Position numbers and translations under genes: made by a program. Shown here piece by piece: positions 1-7,247 of a stretch of 11,689 nucleotides of DNA; position 1 is the first letter of the stretch, and each line of letters opens with the position of its first letter. The notes under the pieces were generated by a model. It ran no database searches, was not told the DNA's origin, and saw nothing but the letters and a program-made list of their open reading frames with translations. The stretch is from Candidatus Thalassarchaeaceae archaeon (GTDB lineage Archaea; Thermoplasmatota; Poseidoniia; Poseidoniales; Thalassarchaeaceae), in assembly GCA_030747885.1 (NCBI GenBank), contig JASLJW010000053.1, positions 1 through 11,689 on the forward strand, written 5' to 3'.

Positions 1-84
1 AATCCAGCAATTTTAACATCTGCTCCATGGACATTAATTCATGATCTTGCTCTAGAAGTCTCTACAGCAACACCTCAAACGTAA
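1..84 (+). CDS. C-terminal end of an unidentified protein (partial)
   Basis: An open plus-strand frame enters from the left edge and encodes 27 residues ending ...LALEVSTATPQT before a TAA at 82-84. Its codons favour A or T in the third position (CCA, GCA, TTA, ACA, TCT), as in the confident genes here. The stop lies one base from the moaA stop, so the two genes converge tail to tail, which is normal packing for this genome. Too little is visible to name a family. An alternative is a minus-strand gene starting with ATG at 34 (MSMEQMLKLLD) and leaving the window, which would put it downstream of moaA on the same strand. It has no visible ribosome binding site, so I prefer the plus-strand reading. 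Confidence 0.45.
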   Translation, partial: NPAILTSAPWTLIHDLALEVSTATPQT

Positions 85-85
85 A

Positions 86-1135
86 TCATCCACCAATATA
101 CGACATCTCAATCTTCGGGAGAGAAATAGTTCCTGGTTTTGGTGTCTTACTTCTGAGTTCTGAATAACGGTCATCTCTCAAAGACCAGATTTCTGAAATC
201 GTATCTTTGATTTGGATTTCATTATTCTGACTACGCAATATTGCTTTCAAATCTGTACCATTTGTCGCAAAAAGGCAGGTAAATAATTTCCCTTCAGCAG
301 AAATTCTAGCCCTTGTACAATCCCCACAGAATGGTTGAGTTACAGATGAGATGAATCCCACTTCGAACCCGTTCCCACCTTCCACACTCCATCTTCTGGC
401 AACTTCTCCTCGATGAATTGACTCAATCGGAATTAAATTGAAACGTTTTCGCAGATGAGATCTAATTTCTGAACTTGGAACAACATCGTGATGCCGCCAT
501 CTATTGTGGTTTCCAACATCCATGAATTCAATGAATCTCAAAGATACAGGGAGGTGCCCAAATCTTTCGATTAAACGATCTATATCCTGTTCATTTACTC
601 CTCTTCTGATGACGCTATTAATTCGAACTTGGCCAAGGCCACATTCAATCGCTTCATCAATCGCATCCAATATTGATTGGAGTCTTTCTCCTGAAGTCCT
701 TGTAATCTTTTCAAAGACTTCAGGATCTAAAGAATCAAGACTGAACGTAACACGATCCAATCCTGCTTTTCGTAGAATTTCCCCTCGCCCTCCGAAAAGA
801 AGGCCATTGGTAGTCATGGCAATTTCAATAGGATGTTTTGAGAGCATTTGAATTAGATTTTCTATACTTCTTCGTAACAATGGCTCTCCACCAGTTAGTC
901 GAATTTTCTTAATTCCAAGTGGGATTAGAGATTCTACTACAGAATCTATTTCTTCAAATGTTAACAATTCATTTCGATTCATAAATTGATGATTAGAATC
1001 AAACACATCTGCTGGCATACAGTAATCGCATCGCATGTTACAACGATCTGTAACTGAAATTCTAAGGTCATGGAGAGGGCGACCCATTTGGTCCACTAAC
1101 TCCTCCATATTGGTGCAAGGGAAGAGACGTCGCAT
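86..1135 (-). CDS. moaA: GTP 3',8-cyclase MoaA (molybdenum cofactor biosynthesis, radical SAM)
   Basis: This is MoaA, the radical SAM enzyme that, by family knowledge, converts GTP to 3',8-cyclo-7,8-dihydro-GTP, the first step of molybdopterin synthesis (MoaC acts next). With the ATG at 1135 the protein has 349 residues, a normal family length. The SAM-cluster motif Cys32-x3-Cys36-x2-Cys39 sits in SVTDRCNMRCDYCMP, followed by the SAM-binding TGGEPLLR at 81-88. The C-terminal GTP-side cluster ligands are Cys270, Cys273 and Cys287 (FCGDCTRARIS). The protein ends in the conserved catalytic Gly-Gly tail (YIGG). A TTG one codon upstream is possible, but a GAGGGG ribosome binding site (complement of 1143-1148) lies 7 bases from the ATG, which fits better. 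No other mo genes are visible; the next gene upstream is divergent. The C-terminal GG and all six cysteines suggest an active enzyme. Confidence 0.97.
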   Translation of the reverse strand: MRRLFPCTNMEELVDQMGRPLHDLRISVTDRCNMRCDYCMPADVFDSNHQFMNRNELLTFEEIDSVVESLIPLGIKKIRLTGGEPLLRRSIENLIQMLSKHPIEIAMTTNGLLFGGRGEILRKAGLDRVTFSLDSLDPEVFEKITRTSGERLQSILDAIDEAIECGLGQVRINSVIRRGVNEQDIDRLIERFGHLPVSLRFIEFMDVGNHNRWRHHDVVPSSEIRSHLRKRFNLIPIESIHRGEVARRWSVEGGNGFEVGFISSVTQPFCGDCTRARISAEGKLFTCLFATNGTDLKAILRSQNNEIQIKDTISEIWSLRDDRYSELRSKTPKPGTISLPKIEMSYIGG

Positions 1136-1177
1136 CAATCATCCCCTCAATTGATTGAAGTAGTATTGTATCTACGG

Positions 1178-2041
1178 ATGTACATGCACAAAGGAATGAC
1201 TATTGCCGGTTCAGTAATTTTGGGATTATCCTTGCTGTTTATGATTGGTGGAGGAGTACTTACTGGATCTGCTGGAGAGGATTTAGAAAACATCGATGAT
1301 GATCCAAGTCCATATTACACATTATCGGAAAACGGGTCTGCTACATTCGCCTATTACGATGAAGATGGCCAAGGAAGTACAGCTTTCGAAGTATTACTTA
1401 CCTTGGATTATGTGGACAGTGATGAGGATGGATTTGTAGATAATTGTAGAAATTATACCATTTCAGTAACAGATGAAGATGGGGTTGATGTGACTGAAAA
1501 TGTCACAGAAATAGCCTTCTCTAAACAATGTAGATACGATGAATGGTATGCTGAAGATCAGATGCATGAAGGATTGACTGTTGCTGCATTTGTCTGTGAA
1601 ACATATGATAAGTCCGTATCTAACGATTGCACTCTTTATTCAAATTACACCATTTCAGTATTAGATGAGAACAACGCTTCTGTTGAGTTTACTCTCTTTG
1701 ACAATGATGCTTATTTGATTATGTTGATAGAAGAAGGAGTTCTTGCCGGCGGGACTTTAGTGGGCGGTCTTGGCATAATTTTGGTAGGTTGCTGTGGAAT
1801 TTTTATTGGTTTGATAATTTTGATTATTGGCCTTGTGATGAGTGGCCCTCAATCTCACCCACAAATGATGGGTGGTCAGATGCCAATGGTTGGAGCCATG
1901 CCTGCAAATCAAGGCACAGTGCTAACGCAAACTCCAGTTCAGAGTATCCAGCCCCCATTGAGTAGTGGCGCTACTGACTCTTCAGTTCCAGATATGGCTG
2001 CTGCTTATGCAGAACAATTTTCCCAGCCCCCAACAGAGTAA
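1178..2041 (+). CDS. Hypothetical two-anchor surface glycoprotein-like membrane protein
   Basis: Unrecognised protein of about 287 residues. Helix 1 spans about residues 8-28. An acidic, presumably extracellular domain follows (30-185), then a hydrophobic stretch at about 188-222 (one long or two short helices) and a cytoplasmic tail rich in Met, Pro, Gln and Ser. The ectodomain carries five N-glycosylation sequons (NGS, NYT, NVT, NYT, NAS) and four cysteines (90, 118, 140, 151) that could form two disulfides. A DxDxDGxxD loop (D80, D82, D84, G85, D88) resembles EF-hand or thrombospondin type 3 calcium loops. Two similar strands, NYTISVTDEDGVDV at 92 and NYTISVLDENNASV at 156, suggest a duplicated beta module. 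The start is uncertain: the frame opens with TTG at 1151, but the ATGs at 1178, 1184 and 1196 are likelier and none has a strong ribosome binding site. It precedes nfuA by 21 bases and may share its transcript. Function unknown. Confidence 0.8.
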   Translation: MYMHKGMTIAGSVILGLSLLFMIGGGVLTGSAGEDLENIDDDPSPYYTLSENGSATFAYYDEDGQGSTAFEVLLTLDYVDSDEDGFVDNCRNYTISVTDEDGVDVTENVTEIAFSKQCRYDEWYAEDQMHEGLTVAAFVCETYDKSVSNDCTLYSNYTISVLDENNASVEFTLFDNDAYLIMLIEEGVLAGGTLVGGLGIILVGCCGIFIGLIILIIGLVMSGPQSHPQMMGGQMPMVGAMPANQGTVLTQTPVQSIQPPLSSGATDSSVPDMAAAYAEQFSQPPTE

Positions 2042-2062
2042 ATTTGAAAATTTGGTGAGATC

Positions 2063-2626
2063 ATGATTCTAATCACGGATAAAGCCAAAGAAATGCTTCT
2101 TCAATTCCAGCAGAAGGCTGACGATGATATCAAGCGAGTTCTCAGAGTAGAGATAATTGGACGTGGAGACAAAGGATTCCGTTACGATCTTAATTTGGTA
2201 GATCTTCAGGAAAAGGAAGAATCTGATATCGCTTCTGAAGTGGATGGAATGACAGTTTTGATTGCTGAAAGGAGTGCACAATACATGGAGGGTGCAACAT
2301 TAGATTTCGTTGAGACTTTGATGGGAGGAGGGTTCCAATTTGAAAACCCAAATCCAATGTGGGTTGACGATATTTCAGTTGCAGTTGCTGAAGTTATCCA
2401 AACTGATGTTAGTCCAATGGTAGCATCTCATGGAGGCACTGTTGAATTGCTTGGAGTTGATGGAGACAAGGCAGTAATTGCCTTTGGTGGAGGTTGTCAG
2501 GGATGTGGAATGGTCGATGTCACATTGAAGCAAGGTATTGAGGTTGTAATTCGAGAGAAGGTACCTTCGATTAAATCAATAGTTGATGCCACTGATCATG
2601 AAGCCGGCTCTAATCCATTTTACTGA
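2063..2626 (+). CDS. nfuA: Fe-S cluster carrier NfuA (degenerate A-type domain + NifU-like domain)
   Basis: This 187-residue protein matches the NfuA plan (E. coli NfuA is about 191 residues). Residues 1-95 form an A-type (IscA/HesB-like) domain that lacks the cluster-binding cysteines, as in NfuA. Residues 103-175 form the NifU-like domain with Cys145-x2-Cys148 in GGGCQGCGM. By family knowledge, two such subunits hold one [4Fe-4S] cluster between their CxxC motifs and pass it to apo-proteins, with the degenerate domain helping target recognition. The C-terminus (DATDHEAGSNPFY) also resembles bacterial NfuA tails. The ATG has a GGTGAG ribosome binding site (2054-2059) three bases upstream. 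Possible clients nearby include MoaA, which needs two 4Fe-4S clusters; that link is inference. The gene ends 10 bases from the oppositely oriented FAD oxidoreductase. Confidence 0.93.
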   Translation: MILITDKAKEMLLQFQQKADDDIKRVLRVEIIGRGDKGFRYDLNLVDLQEKEESDIASEVDGMTVLIAERSAQYMEGATLDFVETLMGGGFQFENPNPMWVDDISVAVAEVIQTDVSPMVASHGGTVELLGVDGDKAVIAFGGGCQGCGMVDVTLKQGIEVVIREKVPSIKSIVDATDHEAGSNPFY

Positions 2627-2636
2627 TGGCGAATCC

Positions 2637-3944
2637 TCATACCTTCTTTTGTGGTCCTTTAACTACTGTATCATTACCATTTAATCTTGCTAATGCAGAT
2701 GATGCTGCAGCTTTACCTGAAAGAAATGCACCTTCTACACTGCCATGTAGCATGTGATCTCCGCACACTATTGGATCGATCCCATTCCGTGGAACATTCG
2801 TGAGTCGTTGTCCCGAATTTGTTTCTGGAAGGGCATTTGAGATATGTTGTATACACAATGTTTGCCATGTAGAAACGGTCCCATCTCCAAACCAAGTGCC
2901 CAAATCTTTTCTGACTTCTTTTTCGATTACTTCATCTGAATCATATCCCATTTTTGTGGCTCGGTCACCTACCACAGTAGCCGTCACGAGACTTCTGCCA
3001 ACAGGGGCGTATGATGGTTGAATATCAGAAGGGACAGCAACATGACAAACAATTGAATCATTTTCGTGGAGATTGCTGTTTAGCATGATATGCTTTGAAC
3101 GAATGGGTGATGCAGGAGCATCGAAGTTCACTGTCCAGACATCTCTCCCATTCCCTTCACTGGGTTCTGCAAATGCTTTGATGACTAAATCGAATCTGTG
3201 AGCCTCACCTCTGAATCGAAGAGCCTGATTTTCAATTCTATCAATTTCTACACCCAATCGAATATTGTCTAGCCCTATTTTTTCTGCCATTGCCAAAGGA
3301 GCCGCACGAATTCCATTTTTTGGTAAGACCATTTTTCCTTTCGCCATCATTCGAAAAATAAAACGAAACAATCGTTCTGAAGTTCGGAGTTCAGATTCAA
3401 GAAAAATTCCACTGAACAATGGTAGGAAGAATCTGTTGATAGCATCATCACTCAATTTCCTTACCCTTAGATAATCATGAGTAGTTCCGTCATTTCCATC
3501 GAATAATCCGTCTAAAGGACCCCTCATCACCCTTCTTCTAAGTGAAGCAATTCTCAATTGATCTCGAAAGGAAAGCAATCCATTGAATGAACTCAATAAT
3601 CCTCGTATTGGGCTTCTCCAAGGATCTACCATTAGTCGAGTTCGAATCTTATTATCTGAAACATCGATTACTTTCGCTCCTGGTTTGAAGGACTTACACC
3701 CCAATGCATCAAAATCGATGAAACTTGAGGCTTCATCATAGGCAGTTTGCATTACATGGAACCCATGGTCTACTAGGAACCCATCAATTTCAGAGGTGCG
3801 CATTCGTCCTCCAACCTCTTTTTCTTTATCGTAAATCGTGACATTGATTCCCTCAGATTTGAGAATCGTTGCACAATAAAGCCCTGCAATTCCAGCACCA
3901 ACTATTGCAACTTTTGGCCCATCAATTTGTGAGTTCATCTTCAT
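2637..3944 (-). CDS. FAD-dependent amine oxidase / phytoene desaturase-like oxidoreductase
   Basis: A 435-residue flavoprotein of the amine oxidase/protoporphyrinogen oxidase/carotenoid desaturase superfamily. The N-terminal Rossmann dinucleotide motif is Gly16-x-Gly18-x2-Gly21 (VAIVGAGIAGL), with an acidic residue (Asp39) at the end of the second strand and then the GGRMRT motif at 45-50. DHGFHV at 59-64 followed by TAYDEA is typical of a poorly characterised branch of these enzymes. Near the C-terminus VCGDHMLHGSVEGAFLSGKAAA (Gly395-Asp396, then SVEGA) is the usual closing FAD-binding segment. The ATG at 3944 follows the stop of the upstream kinase by 7 bases, with GGGGAG upstream; a TTG at 3974 would overlap that gene and adds residues before the family start. 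It is the last gene of a three-gene minus-strand operon. The substrate cannot be read from sequence; an isoprenoid or quinone-like compound is a guess from the neighbouring UbiB-type kinase. Confidence 0.88.
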   Translation of the reverse strand: MKMNSQIDGPKVAIVGAGIAGLYCATILKSEGINVTIYDKEKEVGGRMRTSEIDGFLVDHGFHVMQTAYDEASSFIDFDALGCKSFKPGAKVIDVSDNKIRTRLMVDPWRSPIRGLLSSFNGLLSFRDQLRIASLRRRVMRGPLDGLFDGNDGTTHDYLRVRKLSDDAINRFFLPLFSGIFLESELRTSERLFRFIFRMMAKGKMVLPKNGIRAAPLAMAEKIGLDNIRLGVEIDRIENQALRFRGEAHRFDLVIKAFAEPSEGNGRDVWTVNFDAPASPIRSKHIMLNSNLHENDSIVCHVAVPSDIQPSYAPVGRSLVTATVVGDRATKMGYDSDEVIEKEVRKDLGTWFGDGTVSTWQTLCIQHISNALPETNSGQRLTNVPRNGIDPIVCGDHMLHGSVEGAFLSGKAAASSALARLNGNDTVVKGPQKKV

Positions 3945-3951
3945 GGCCAGC

Positions 3952-5175
3952 CTACTCCCCAATACCCAATCCAATTCTAAATTCTTCTAGATATGGACCC
4001 ATTGATTGTATTAGCATTACTTCCGGGTGTGTTCTAATGACTAACCCATCTAGATACATGAGTGCACGAATGATTGGAAAAGCCTCTTCTCCGAAGTCAG
4101 CCTTTGCTTTCTCTACAGCAGTTCTGACAGTTCGCATCATGATTTGCGTCAAACTCTGTTCACCAACAGGTTTGGATTCAAAACCATCGTAAATTTCATG
4201 CATTCTTGCATGATATTTCTCAAGTTTTTGTTTATCTAATTTAACAGCCGACATCTCAAGTAACGAATCAAATGCTTCAGTAAGTTGTTTTTTTGAAAGA
4301 TGCTCGAAGAACTTGAATAGTGCTAAATTTACATGTTTTGGCGCGTGACAAATTGCCCCATTATCAATAAAAACAAAATTTCCCTTTTCATCGATAATGC
4401 AATTACCTGGATGTAAATCTCCATGAAAAGTTCCAATTCCAAAGAGAAATGCTCCATGAATCCTGAAGAGTTCTAGCAATGTATTCCATTCTAAATCCCC
4501 ATCCTCAATTCCGCCCTCAAGAGATTTCCCATCAATGAATTCAGAGACCAAAACATGCTCATTTGAGATAGAAGGATAGTATTGAGGGAATCGAAGAAGA
4601 TCCATTTGAAAATCGTCCTTTATTCGGTTCTGTATTTCTTTCAATTCATTTGCCCCAGAAATTTCATTTCTTAGATCAAGTTCTCTAGTTGTATAATCTG
4701 CTACATGATTTAGTAAAGCGATTGGATTCCCGACTTTGCGAAGTTTAGGTGAAAAAATAAGGAAAACTTTCAGCCATCGGCGCATTCGTTTAACATCACG
4801 CTTGAATTGTTTCTCATTTTGGGTTTTGATAATTTTTATTACGACTTCTTCCCCGGTTTTCAATCGTCCTCTGTGTACTTGGCCAACAGAAGCAGCAGCT
4901 AGCGGGTTTTCATCAATCCAATCAAAAGCATCTCTGAATCCCTTTGTGGCCCTTGAGTCGATATTTGCAAAGACATCTTCTGAAGGAATGGTTGCTGCAT
5001 GTTGGTATAGAGTCTGGAGTTGTCTGCATTTTTCCACTGGGAGGATATCTGATCTTAGAGCAAAGATTTGAGCTAACTTGACTGCTAACAATCCTTGACG
5101 CTGGATCCAGTCTAAATTTGCTGGCCCTTTCTTCAGGATTTGCCGCATAAAACGGAGGAAGGTTATCAGTCGCAT
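3952..5175 (-). CDS. UbiB/ABC1 (ADCK) family atypical protein kinase-like ATPase
   Basis: A 407-residue protein with the ABC1/UbiB signature set. Visible are a KxGQ-equivalent segment at 33-36 (AVKLAQIFALRSDILP), the alanine-rich nucleotide loop PLAAASVGQVHRG at 91-103, the lysine of VVIK (Lys114), the ExDxxxE element ELDLRNE at 165-171, the catalytic loop HGDLHPGN at 251-258, and the metal-binding IDNG at 270-273. Family members support ubiquinone or other isoprenoid lipid metabolism through ATPase activity rather than classical protein phosphorylation. The KxGQ glycine is alanine here (KLAQ) and the DFG-like motif is DNG. The C-terminal membrane hairpin found in bacterial UbiB is not evident. 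The ATG at 5175 has a GGGAGAGGG ribosome binding site 4 bases upstream; the frame also extends to a TTG at 5214 that would overlap the preceding gene. It sits mid-operon, 14 bases after the membrane protein and 7 before the FAD enzyme. Confidence 0.92.
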   Translation of the reverse strand: MRLITFLRFMRQILKKGPANLDWIQRQGLLAVKLAQIFALRSDILPVEKCRQLQTLYQHAATIPSEDVFANIDSRATKGFRDAFDWIDENPLAAASVGQVHRGRLKTGEEVVIKIIKTQNEKQFKRDVKRMRRWLKVFLIFSPKLRKVGNPIALLNHVADYTTRELDLRNEISGANELKEIQNRIKDDFQMDLLRFPQYYPSISNEHVLVSEFIDGKSLEGGIEDGDLEWNTLLELFRIHGAFLFGIGTFHGDLHPGNCIIDEKGNFVFIDNGAICHAPKHVNLALFKFFEHLSKKQLTEAFDSLLEMSAVKLDKQKLEKYHARMHEIYDGFESKPVGEQSLTQIMMRTVRTAVEKAKADFGEEAFPIIRALMYLDGLVIRTHPEVMLIQSMGPYLEEFRIGLGIGE

Positions 5176-5189
5176 CTGTCCCTCTCCCT

Positions 5190-5741
5190 TTACCAAGGAA
5201 ATTTCCAAGACCAAATTATCAGGTCATTAAGAACACATTGAATGGATATAGCGCATGCACCTATAATCATCCAAATTGCTCCTTCAACGCCATCTTGTAA
5301 TGCTGAGTATGCCAGTAGTCCAAGCATGATATTCCCTATTGCAACCAATAGTAGAATTCCCACTACAAGAAAAGGAGTCCAAGATGAAGGGTTCCGAAGA
5401 TGCAATCCTGTACTTTCAAGCCAAAGAATCGAAGGAATCAGGAAGAGTATGAATGACCAAAGGAGTCTAGTTCCACCCTGACCATCAGCATCTCCCCAAG
5501 GCCATCGCAATCCATTGAAAGCCTCGACCTCTATTTGGAAAAGAGCAAACCACCAATAAATCATGTAACCCAATGCTGCTACGAACATGAATGCAATACT
5601 GAATTTTTGGAGATTCCCGCTCACTCCTCCCCATAAATCTGTAGCTTGAGGGAGTCGAGAAACTCCCCAAACATACGACGCAAGAACGAAGCCACCAATT
5701 ATCGCAGTGAATATACGTAGGAACTCCCGAGTCACTTCCAT
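5190..5741 (-). CDS. Five-helix integral membrane protein of unknown function
   Basis: A 183-residue hydrophobic protein with predicted helices at about 8-27, 46-68, 92-110, 122-146 and 152-172, and many aromatics (YWWF at 62-65, WPWGD at 80-84, WSWKFPW at the C-terminus). I do not recognise the family and see no catalytic motif. The loop between helices 2 and 3 (about 69-91) is the main polar segment (EVEAFNGLRW...DADGQGG). The ATG at 5741 has a GGGGGA ribosome binding site 3 bases upstream. It is the first gene of the operon with the UbiB-like kinase and the FAD oxidoreductase. It might anchor or supply lipid substrate to those soluble partners, but that is inference from order only. Confidence 0.82.
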   Translation of the reverse strand: MEVTREFLRIFTAIIGGFVLASYVWGVSRLPQATDLWGGVSGNLQKFSIAFMFVAALGYMIYWWFALFQIEVEAFNGLRWPWGDADGQGGTRLLWSFILFLIPSILWLESTGLHLRNPSSWTPFLVVGILLLVAIGNIMLGLLAYSALQDGVEGAIWMIIGACAISIQCVLNDLIIWSWKFPW

Positions 5742-5827
5742 GTGTCCCCCAAGTGTCTTCGGTTCCTAATCCTTACAGGCCTCAAACGACCGCTTTTACA
5801 TATCAGACGGAATAGAGGGGGCATTCG
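5742..5827. promoter_or_regulatory. Divergent intergenic promoter region
   Basis: This 86-base gap separates the minus-strand operon starting at 5741 from the plus-strand gene at 5828, so it must hold promoters for both. On the plus strand TTTTACATAT at 5794-5803 is the best archaeal TATA-box candidate. It lies about 25 bases before the start codon, which would suit a nearly leaderless transcript. However, a GAGGGGG ribosome binding site at 5815-5821, six bases before the ATG, implies a longer leader, so the two readings conflict. On the minus strand no convincing TATA element stands out; GGGGGA precedes the ATG. Confidence 0.35.
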
Positions 5828-7207
5828 ATGACCAATTTTCAGCATGATACAAGCATCAATGCACCCAAAAGCGTAGTTTGGGAGTGGCATGCACGAGAAG
5901 GAGCCTTCGATCGACTAGCTCCTCCTTGGGAGAAAATGGAGAGTATCTCATCCCCCCCTGACCTTTCACCTGGTGGACGCAGGGTAATCAAAATGAAAGT
6001 AGGGCCACTCAAAATGAAGTGGATAGCTGAACACACTGACTTGATTGAAGGAGAATTGTTTGCAGATAGGATGATTCGAGGCCCATTCAAACGTTGGGAA
6101 CATACCCATCGTCTCATAGAAGAAGATGGAGCAACAATCGTTCGAGATGAGGTTAGTTATGATCTCCCATTTGGCTTCTTAGGTCGACTTTTCGGAAGTC
6201 GGTATGTTCGTATGATGGTTACTCGCATGTTTACTTCAAGGGCGATTAGTTTGACTAGAGATATTATGAGGCACCAATCATTTTCGCATTTACCTAGGAA
6301 GAAGATATTGATTAGTGGCGCTAGTGGATTAATTGGTTCACAACTAATGCCATTTTTAGACACAGGTGGGCATGAAATTATTCAATTGGTAAGAAGGACT
6401 CCAACCAATGATTTTGAAAGATATTGGGACCCTCAAAAGGGAGATTTAGAGCCGTCTTTATTTGATGGGATCGATGCAGTAATCCATCTTGGTGGTGTTG
6501 GAATTGGAGATAAGAGATGGTCAAAGAAACGTAAAGCTGCCATTCTCGATTCTCGAAGAGATTCAGTGACACTTCTTGCTGAAACTATGGCATCACTTGT
6601 GAAGAAACCTGAGGTGTTTATTGTTGCTAGTGCAATAGGAATTTATGGTAATAGAGGTGACGAGAATATCGATGAGAACAGTGGTAATGGAGAAGGCTTC
6701 CTTACAGATACAGCGTTGGTTTGGGAATCATCAGCAGATGCTGCACGTTCTGCTGGCATCAGAACCATCCATCTTCGTTCTGGAATAGTTTTGACTCCAC
6801 AAGGCGGAGCTTTAGGGAGGATGTTATTCCCATTCAAGATGGGAGCTGGGGGCCCAATTGGTTCAGGAAAACAATGGATGTCTTGGATTTCAATGGACGA
6901 TCATATTGCAGCAGTACAACATTTAATGATGACATCTGAATGTGAAGGTGTGTACAATCTTACTGCACCAAATCCAGTTCGTCAGAAAACGTTTGCAAAG
7001 ACATTAGGGCGAGTATTGCGTAGACCAGCATTCGCTCCCCTTCCTGGGTTCATTCTTCGAATTCTATTTGGAGAACTAGCACGCCCACTTTTACTTGAAG
7101 GTCAAAAGGTTCACCCAAAACGATTACTTGATGCTGGATTTGAATTTGAACATTCGAATCTTGAAGATGCGCTGAGAGACACTCTCGGTAAATGGAAGAA
7201 TCAATAA
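5828..7207 (+). CDS. SRPBCC-domain/TIGR01777-type NAD(P)-dependent epimerase (YfcH-like SDR) fusion
   Basis: A 459-residue two-domain protein. Residues 1-150 form an SRPBCC (START-like, polyketide cyclase/dehydrase) ligand-binding fold: it opens HDTSINAPKSVVWEWHAREGAFDRLAPPWE and includes DEVSYDLPFG at 107-116. Residues 158-459 form an extended SDR of the TIGR01777/YfcH/SDR39U1 group. Its cofactor motif is Gly164-x2-Gly167-x2-Gly170 (ISGASGLIGS), with IHLGG at 219-223, SAIGIYGNRGDE at 268-279 holding Tyr273, LRSGIVLT at 317-324, and a C-terminal DUF1731-like segment (about 408-455). Tyr273 is not followed by the usual lysine four residues on, which is normal for this group. The substrate of the family is not established. 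The ATG has a GAGGGGG ribosome binding site six bases upstream. Similar fusions occur in bacteria, so acquisition by transfer is plausible but not shown. The next gene is 40 bases downstream. Confidence 0.92.
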   Translation: MTNFQHDTSINAPKSVVWEWHAREGAFDRLAPPWEKMESISSPPDLSPGGRRVIKMKVGPLKMKWIAEHTDLIEGELFADRMIRGPFKRWEHTHRLIEEDGATIVRDEVSYDLPFGFLGRLFGSRYVRMMVTRMFTSRAISLTRDIMRHQSFSHLPRKKILISGASGLIGSQLMPFLDTGGHEIIQLVRRTPTNDFERYWDPQKGDLEPSLFDGIDAVIHLGGVGIGDKRWSKKRKAAILDSRRDSVTLLAETMASLVKKPEVFIVASAIGIYGNRGDENIDENSGNGEGFLTDTALVWESSADAARSAGIRTIHLRSGIVLTPQGGALGRMLFPFKMGAGGPIGSGKQWMSWISMDDHIAAVQHLMMTSECEGVYNLTAPNPVRQKTFAKTLGRVLRRPAFAPLPGFILRILFGELARPLLLEGQKVHPKRLLDAGFEFEHSNLEDALRDTLGKWKNQ

Positions 7208-7247
7208 TTCTGGACAAGCCTAAGAAATAGAGATACTAGCGGATGGC

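Noticed and set aside
504..851. Plus-strand 115-codon open frame inside moaA
   Set aside because: moaA on the other strand is unambiguous across this stretch, and the plus-strand frame shows no protein family signature.
1136..1177. N-terminal extension of the membrane protein to TTG 1151, and similar TTG extensions of four other genes (starts at 1138, 3974, 5214 and 8295)
   Set aside because: Internal ATGs fit the family starts or ribosome binding sites better, and two of the extensions would overlap the preceding gene.
2627..2636. Possible terminator between the convergent nfuA and FAD oxidoreductase genes
   Set aside because: The gap is only 10 bases and no stem-loop or clear T-run could be supported.
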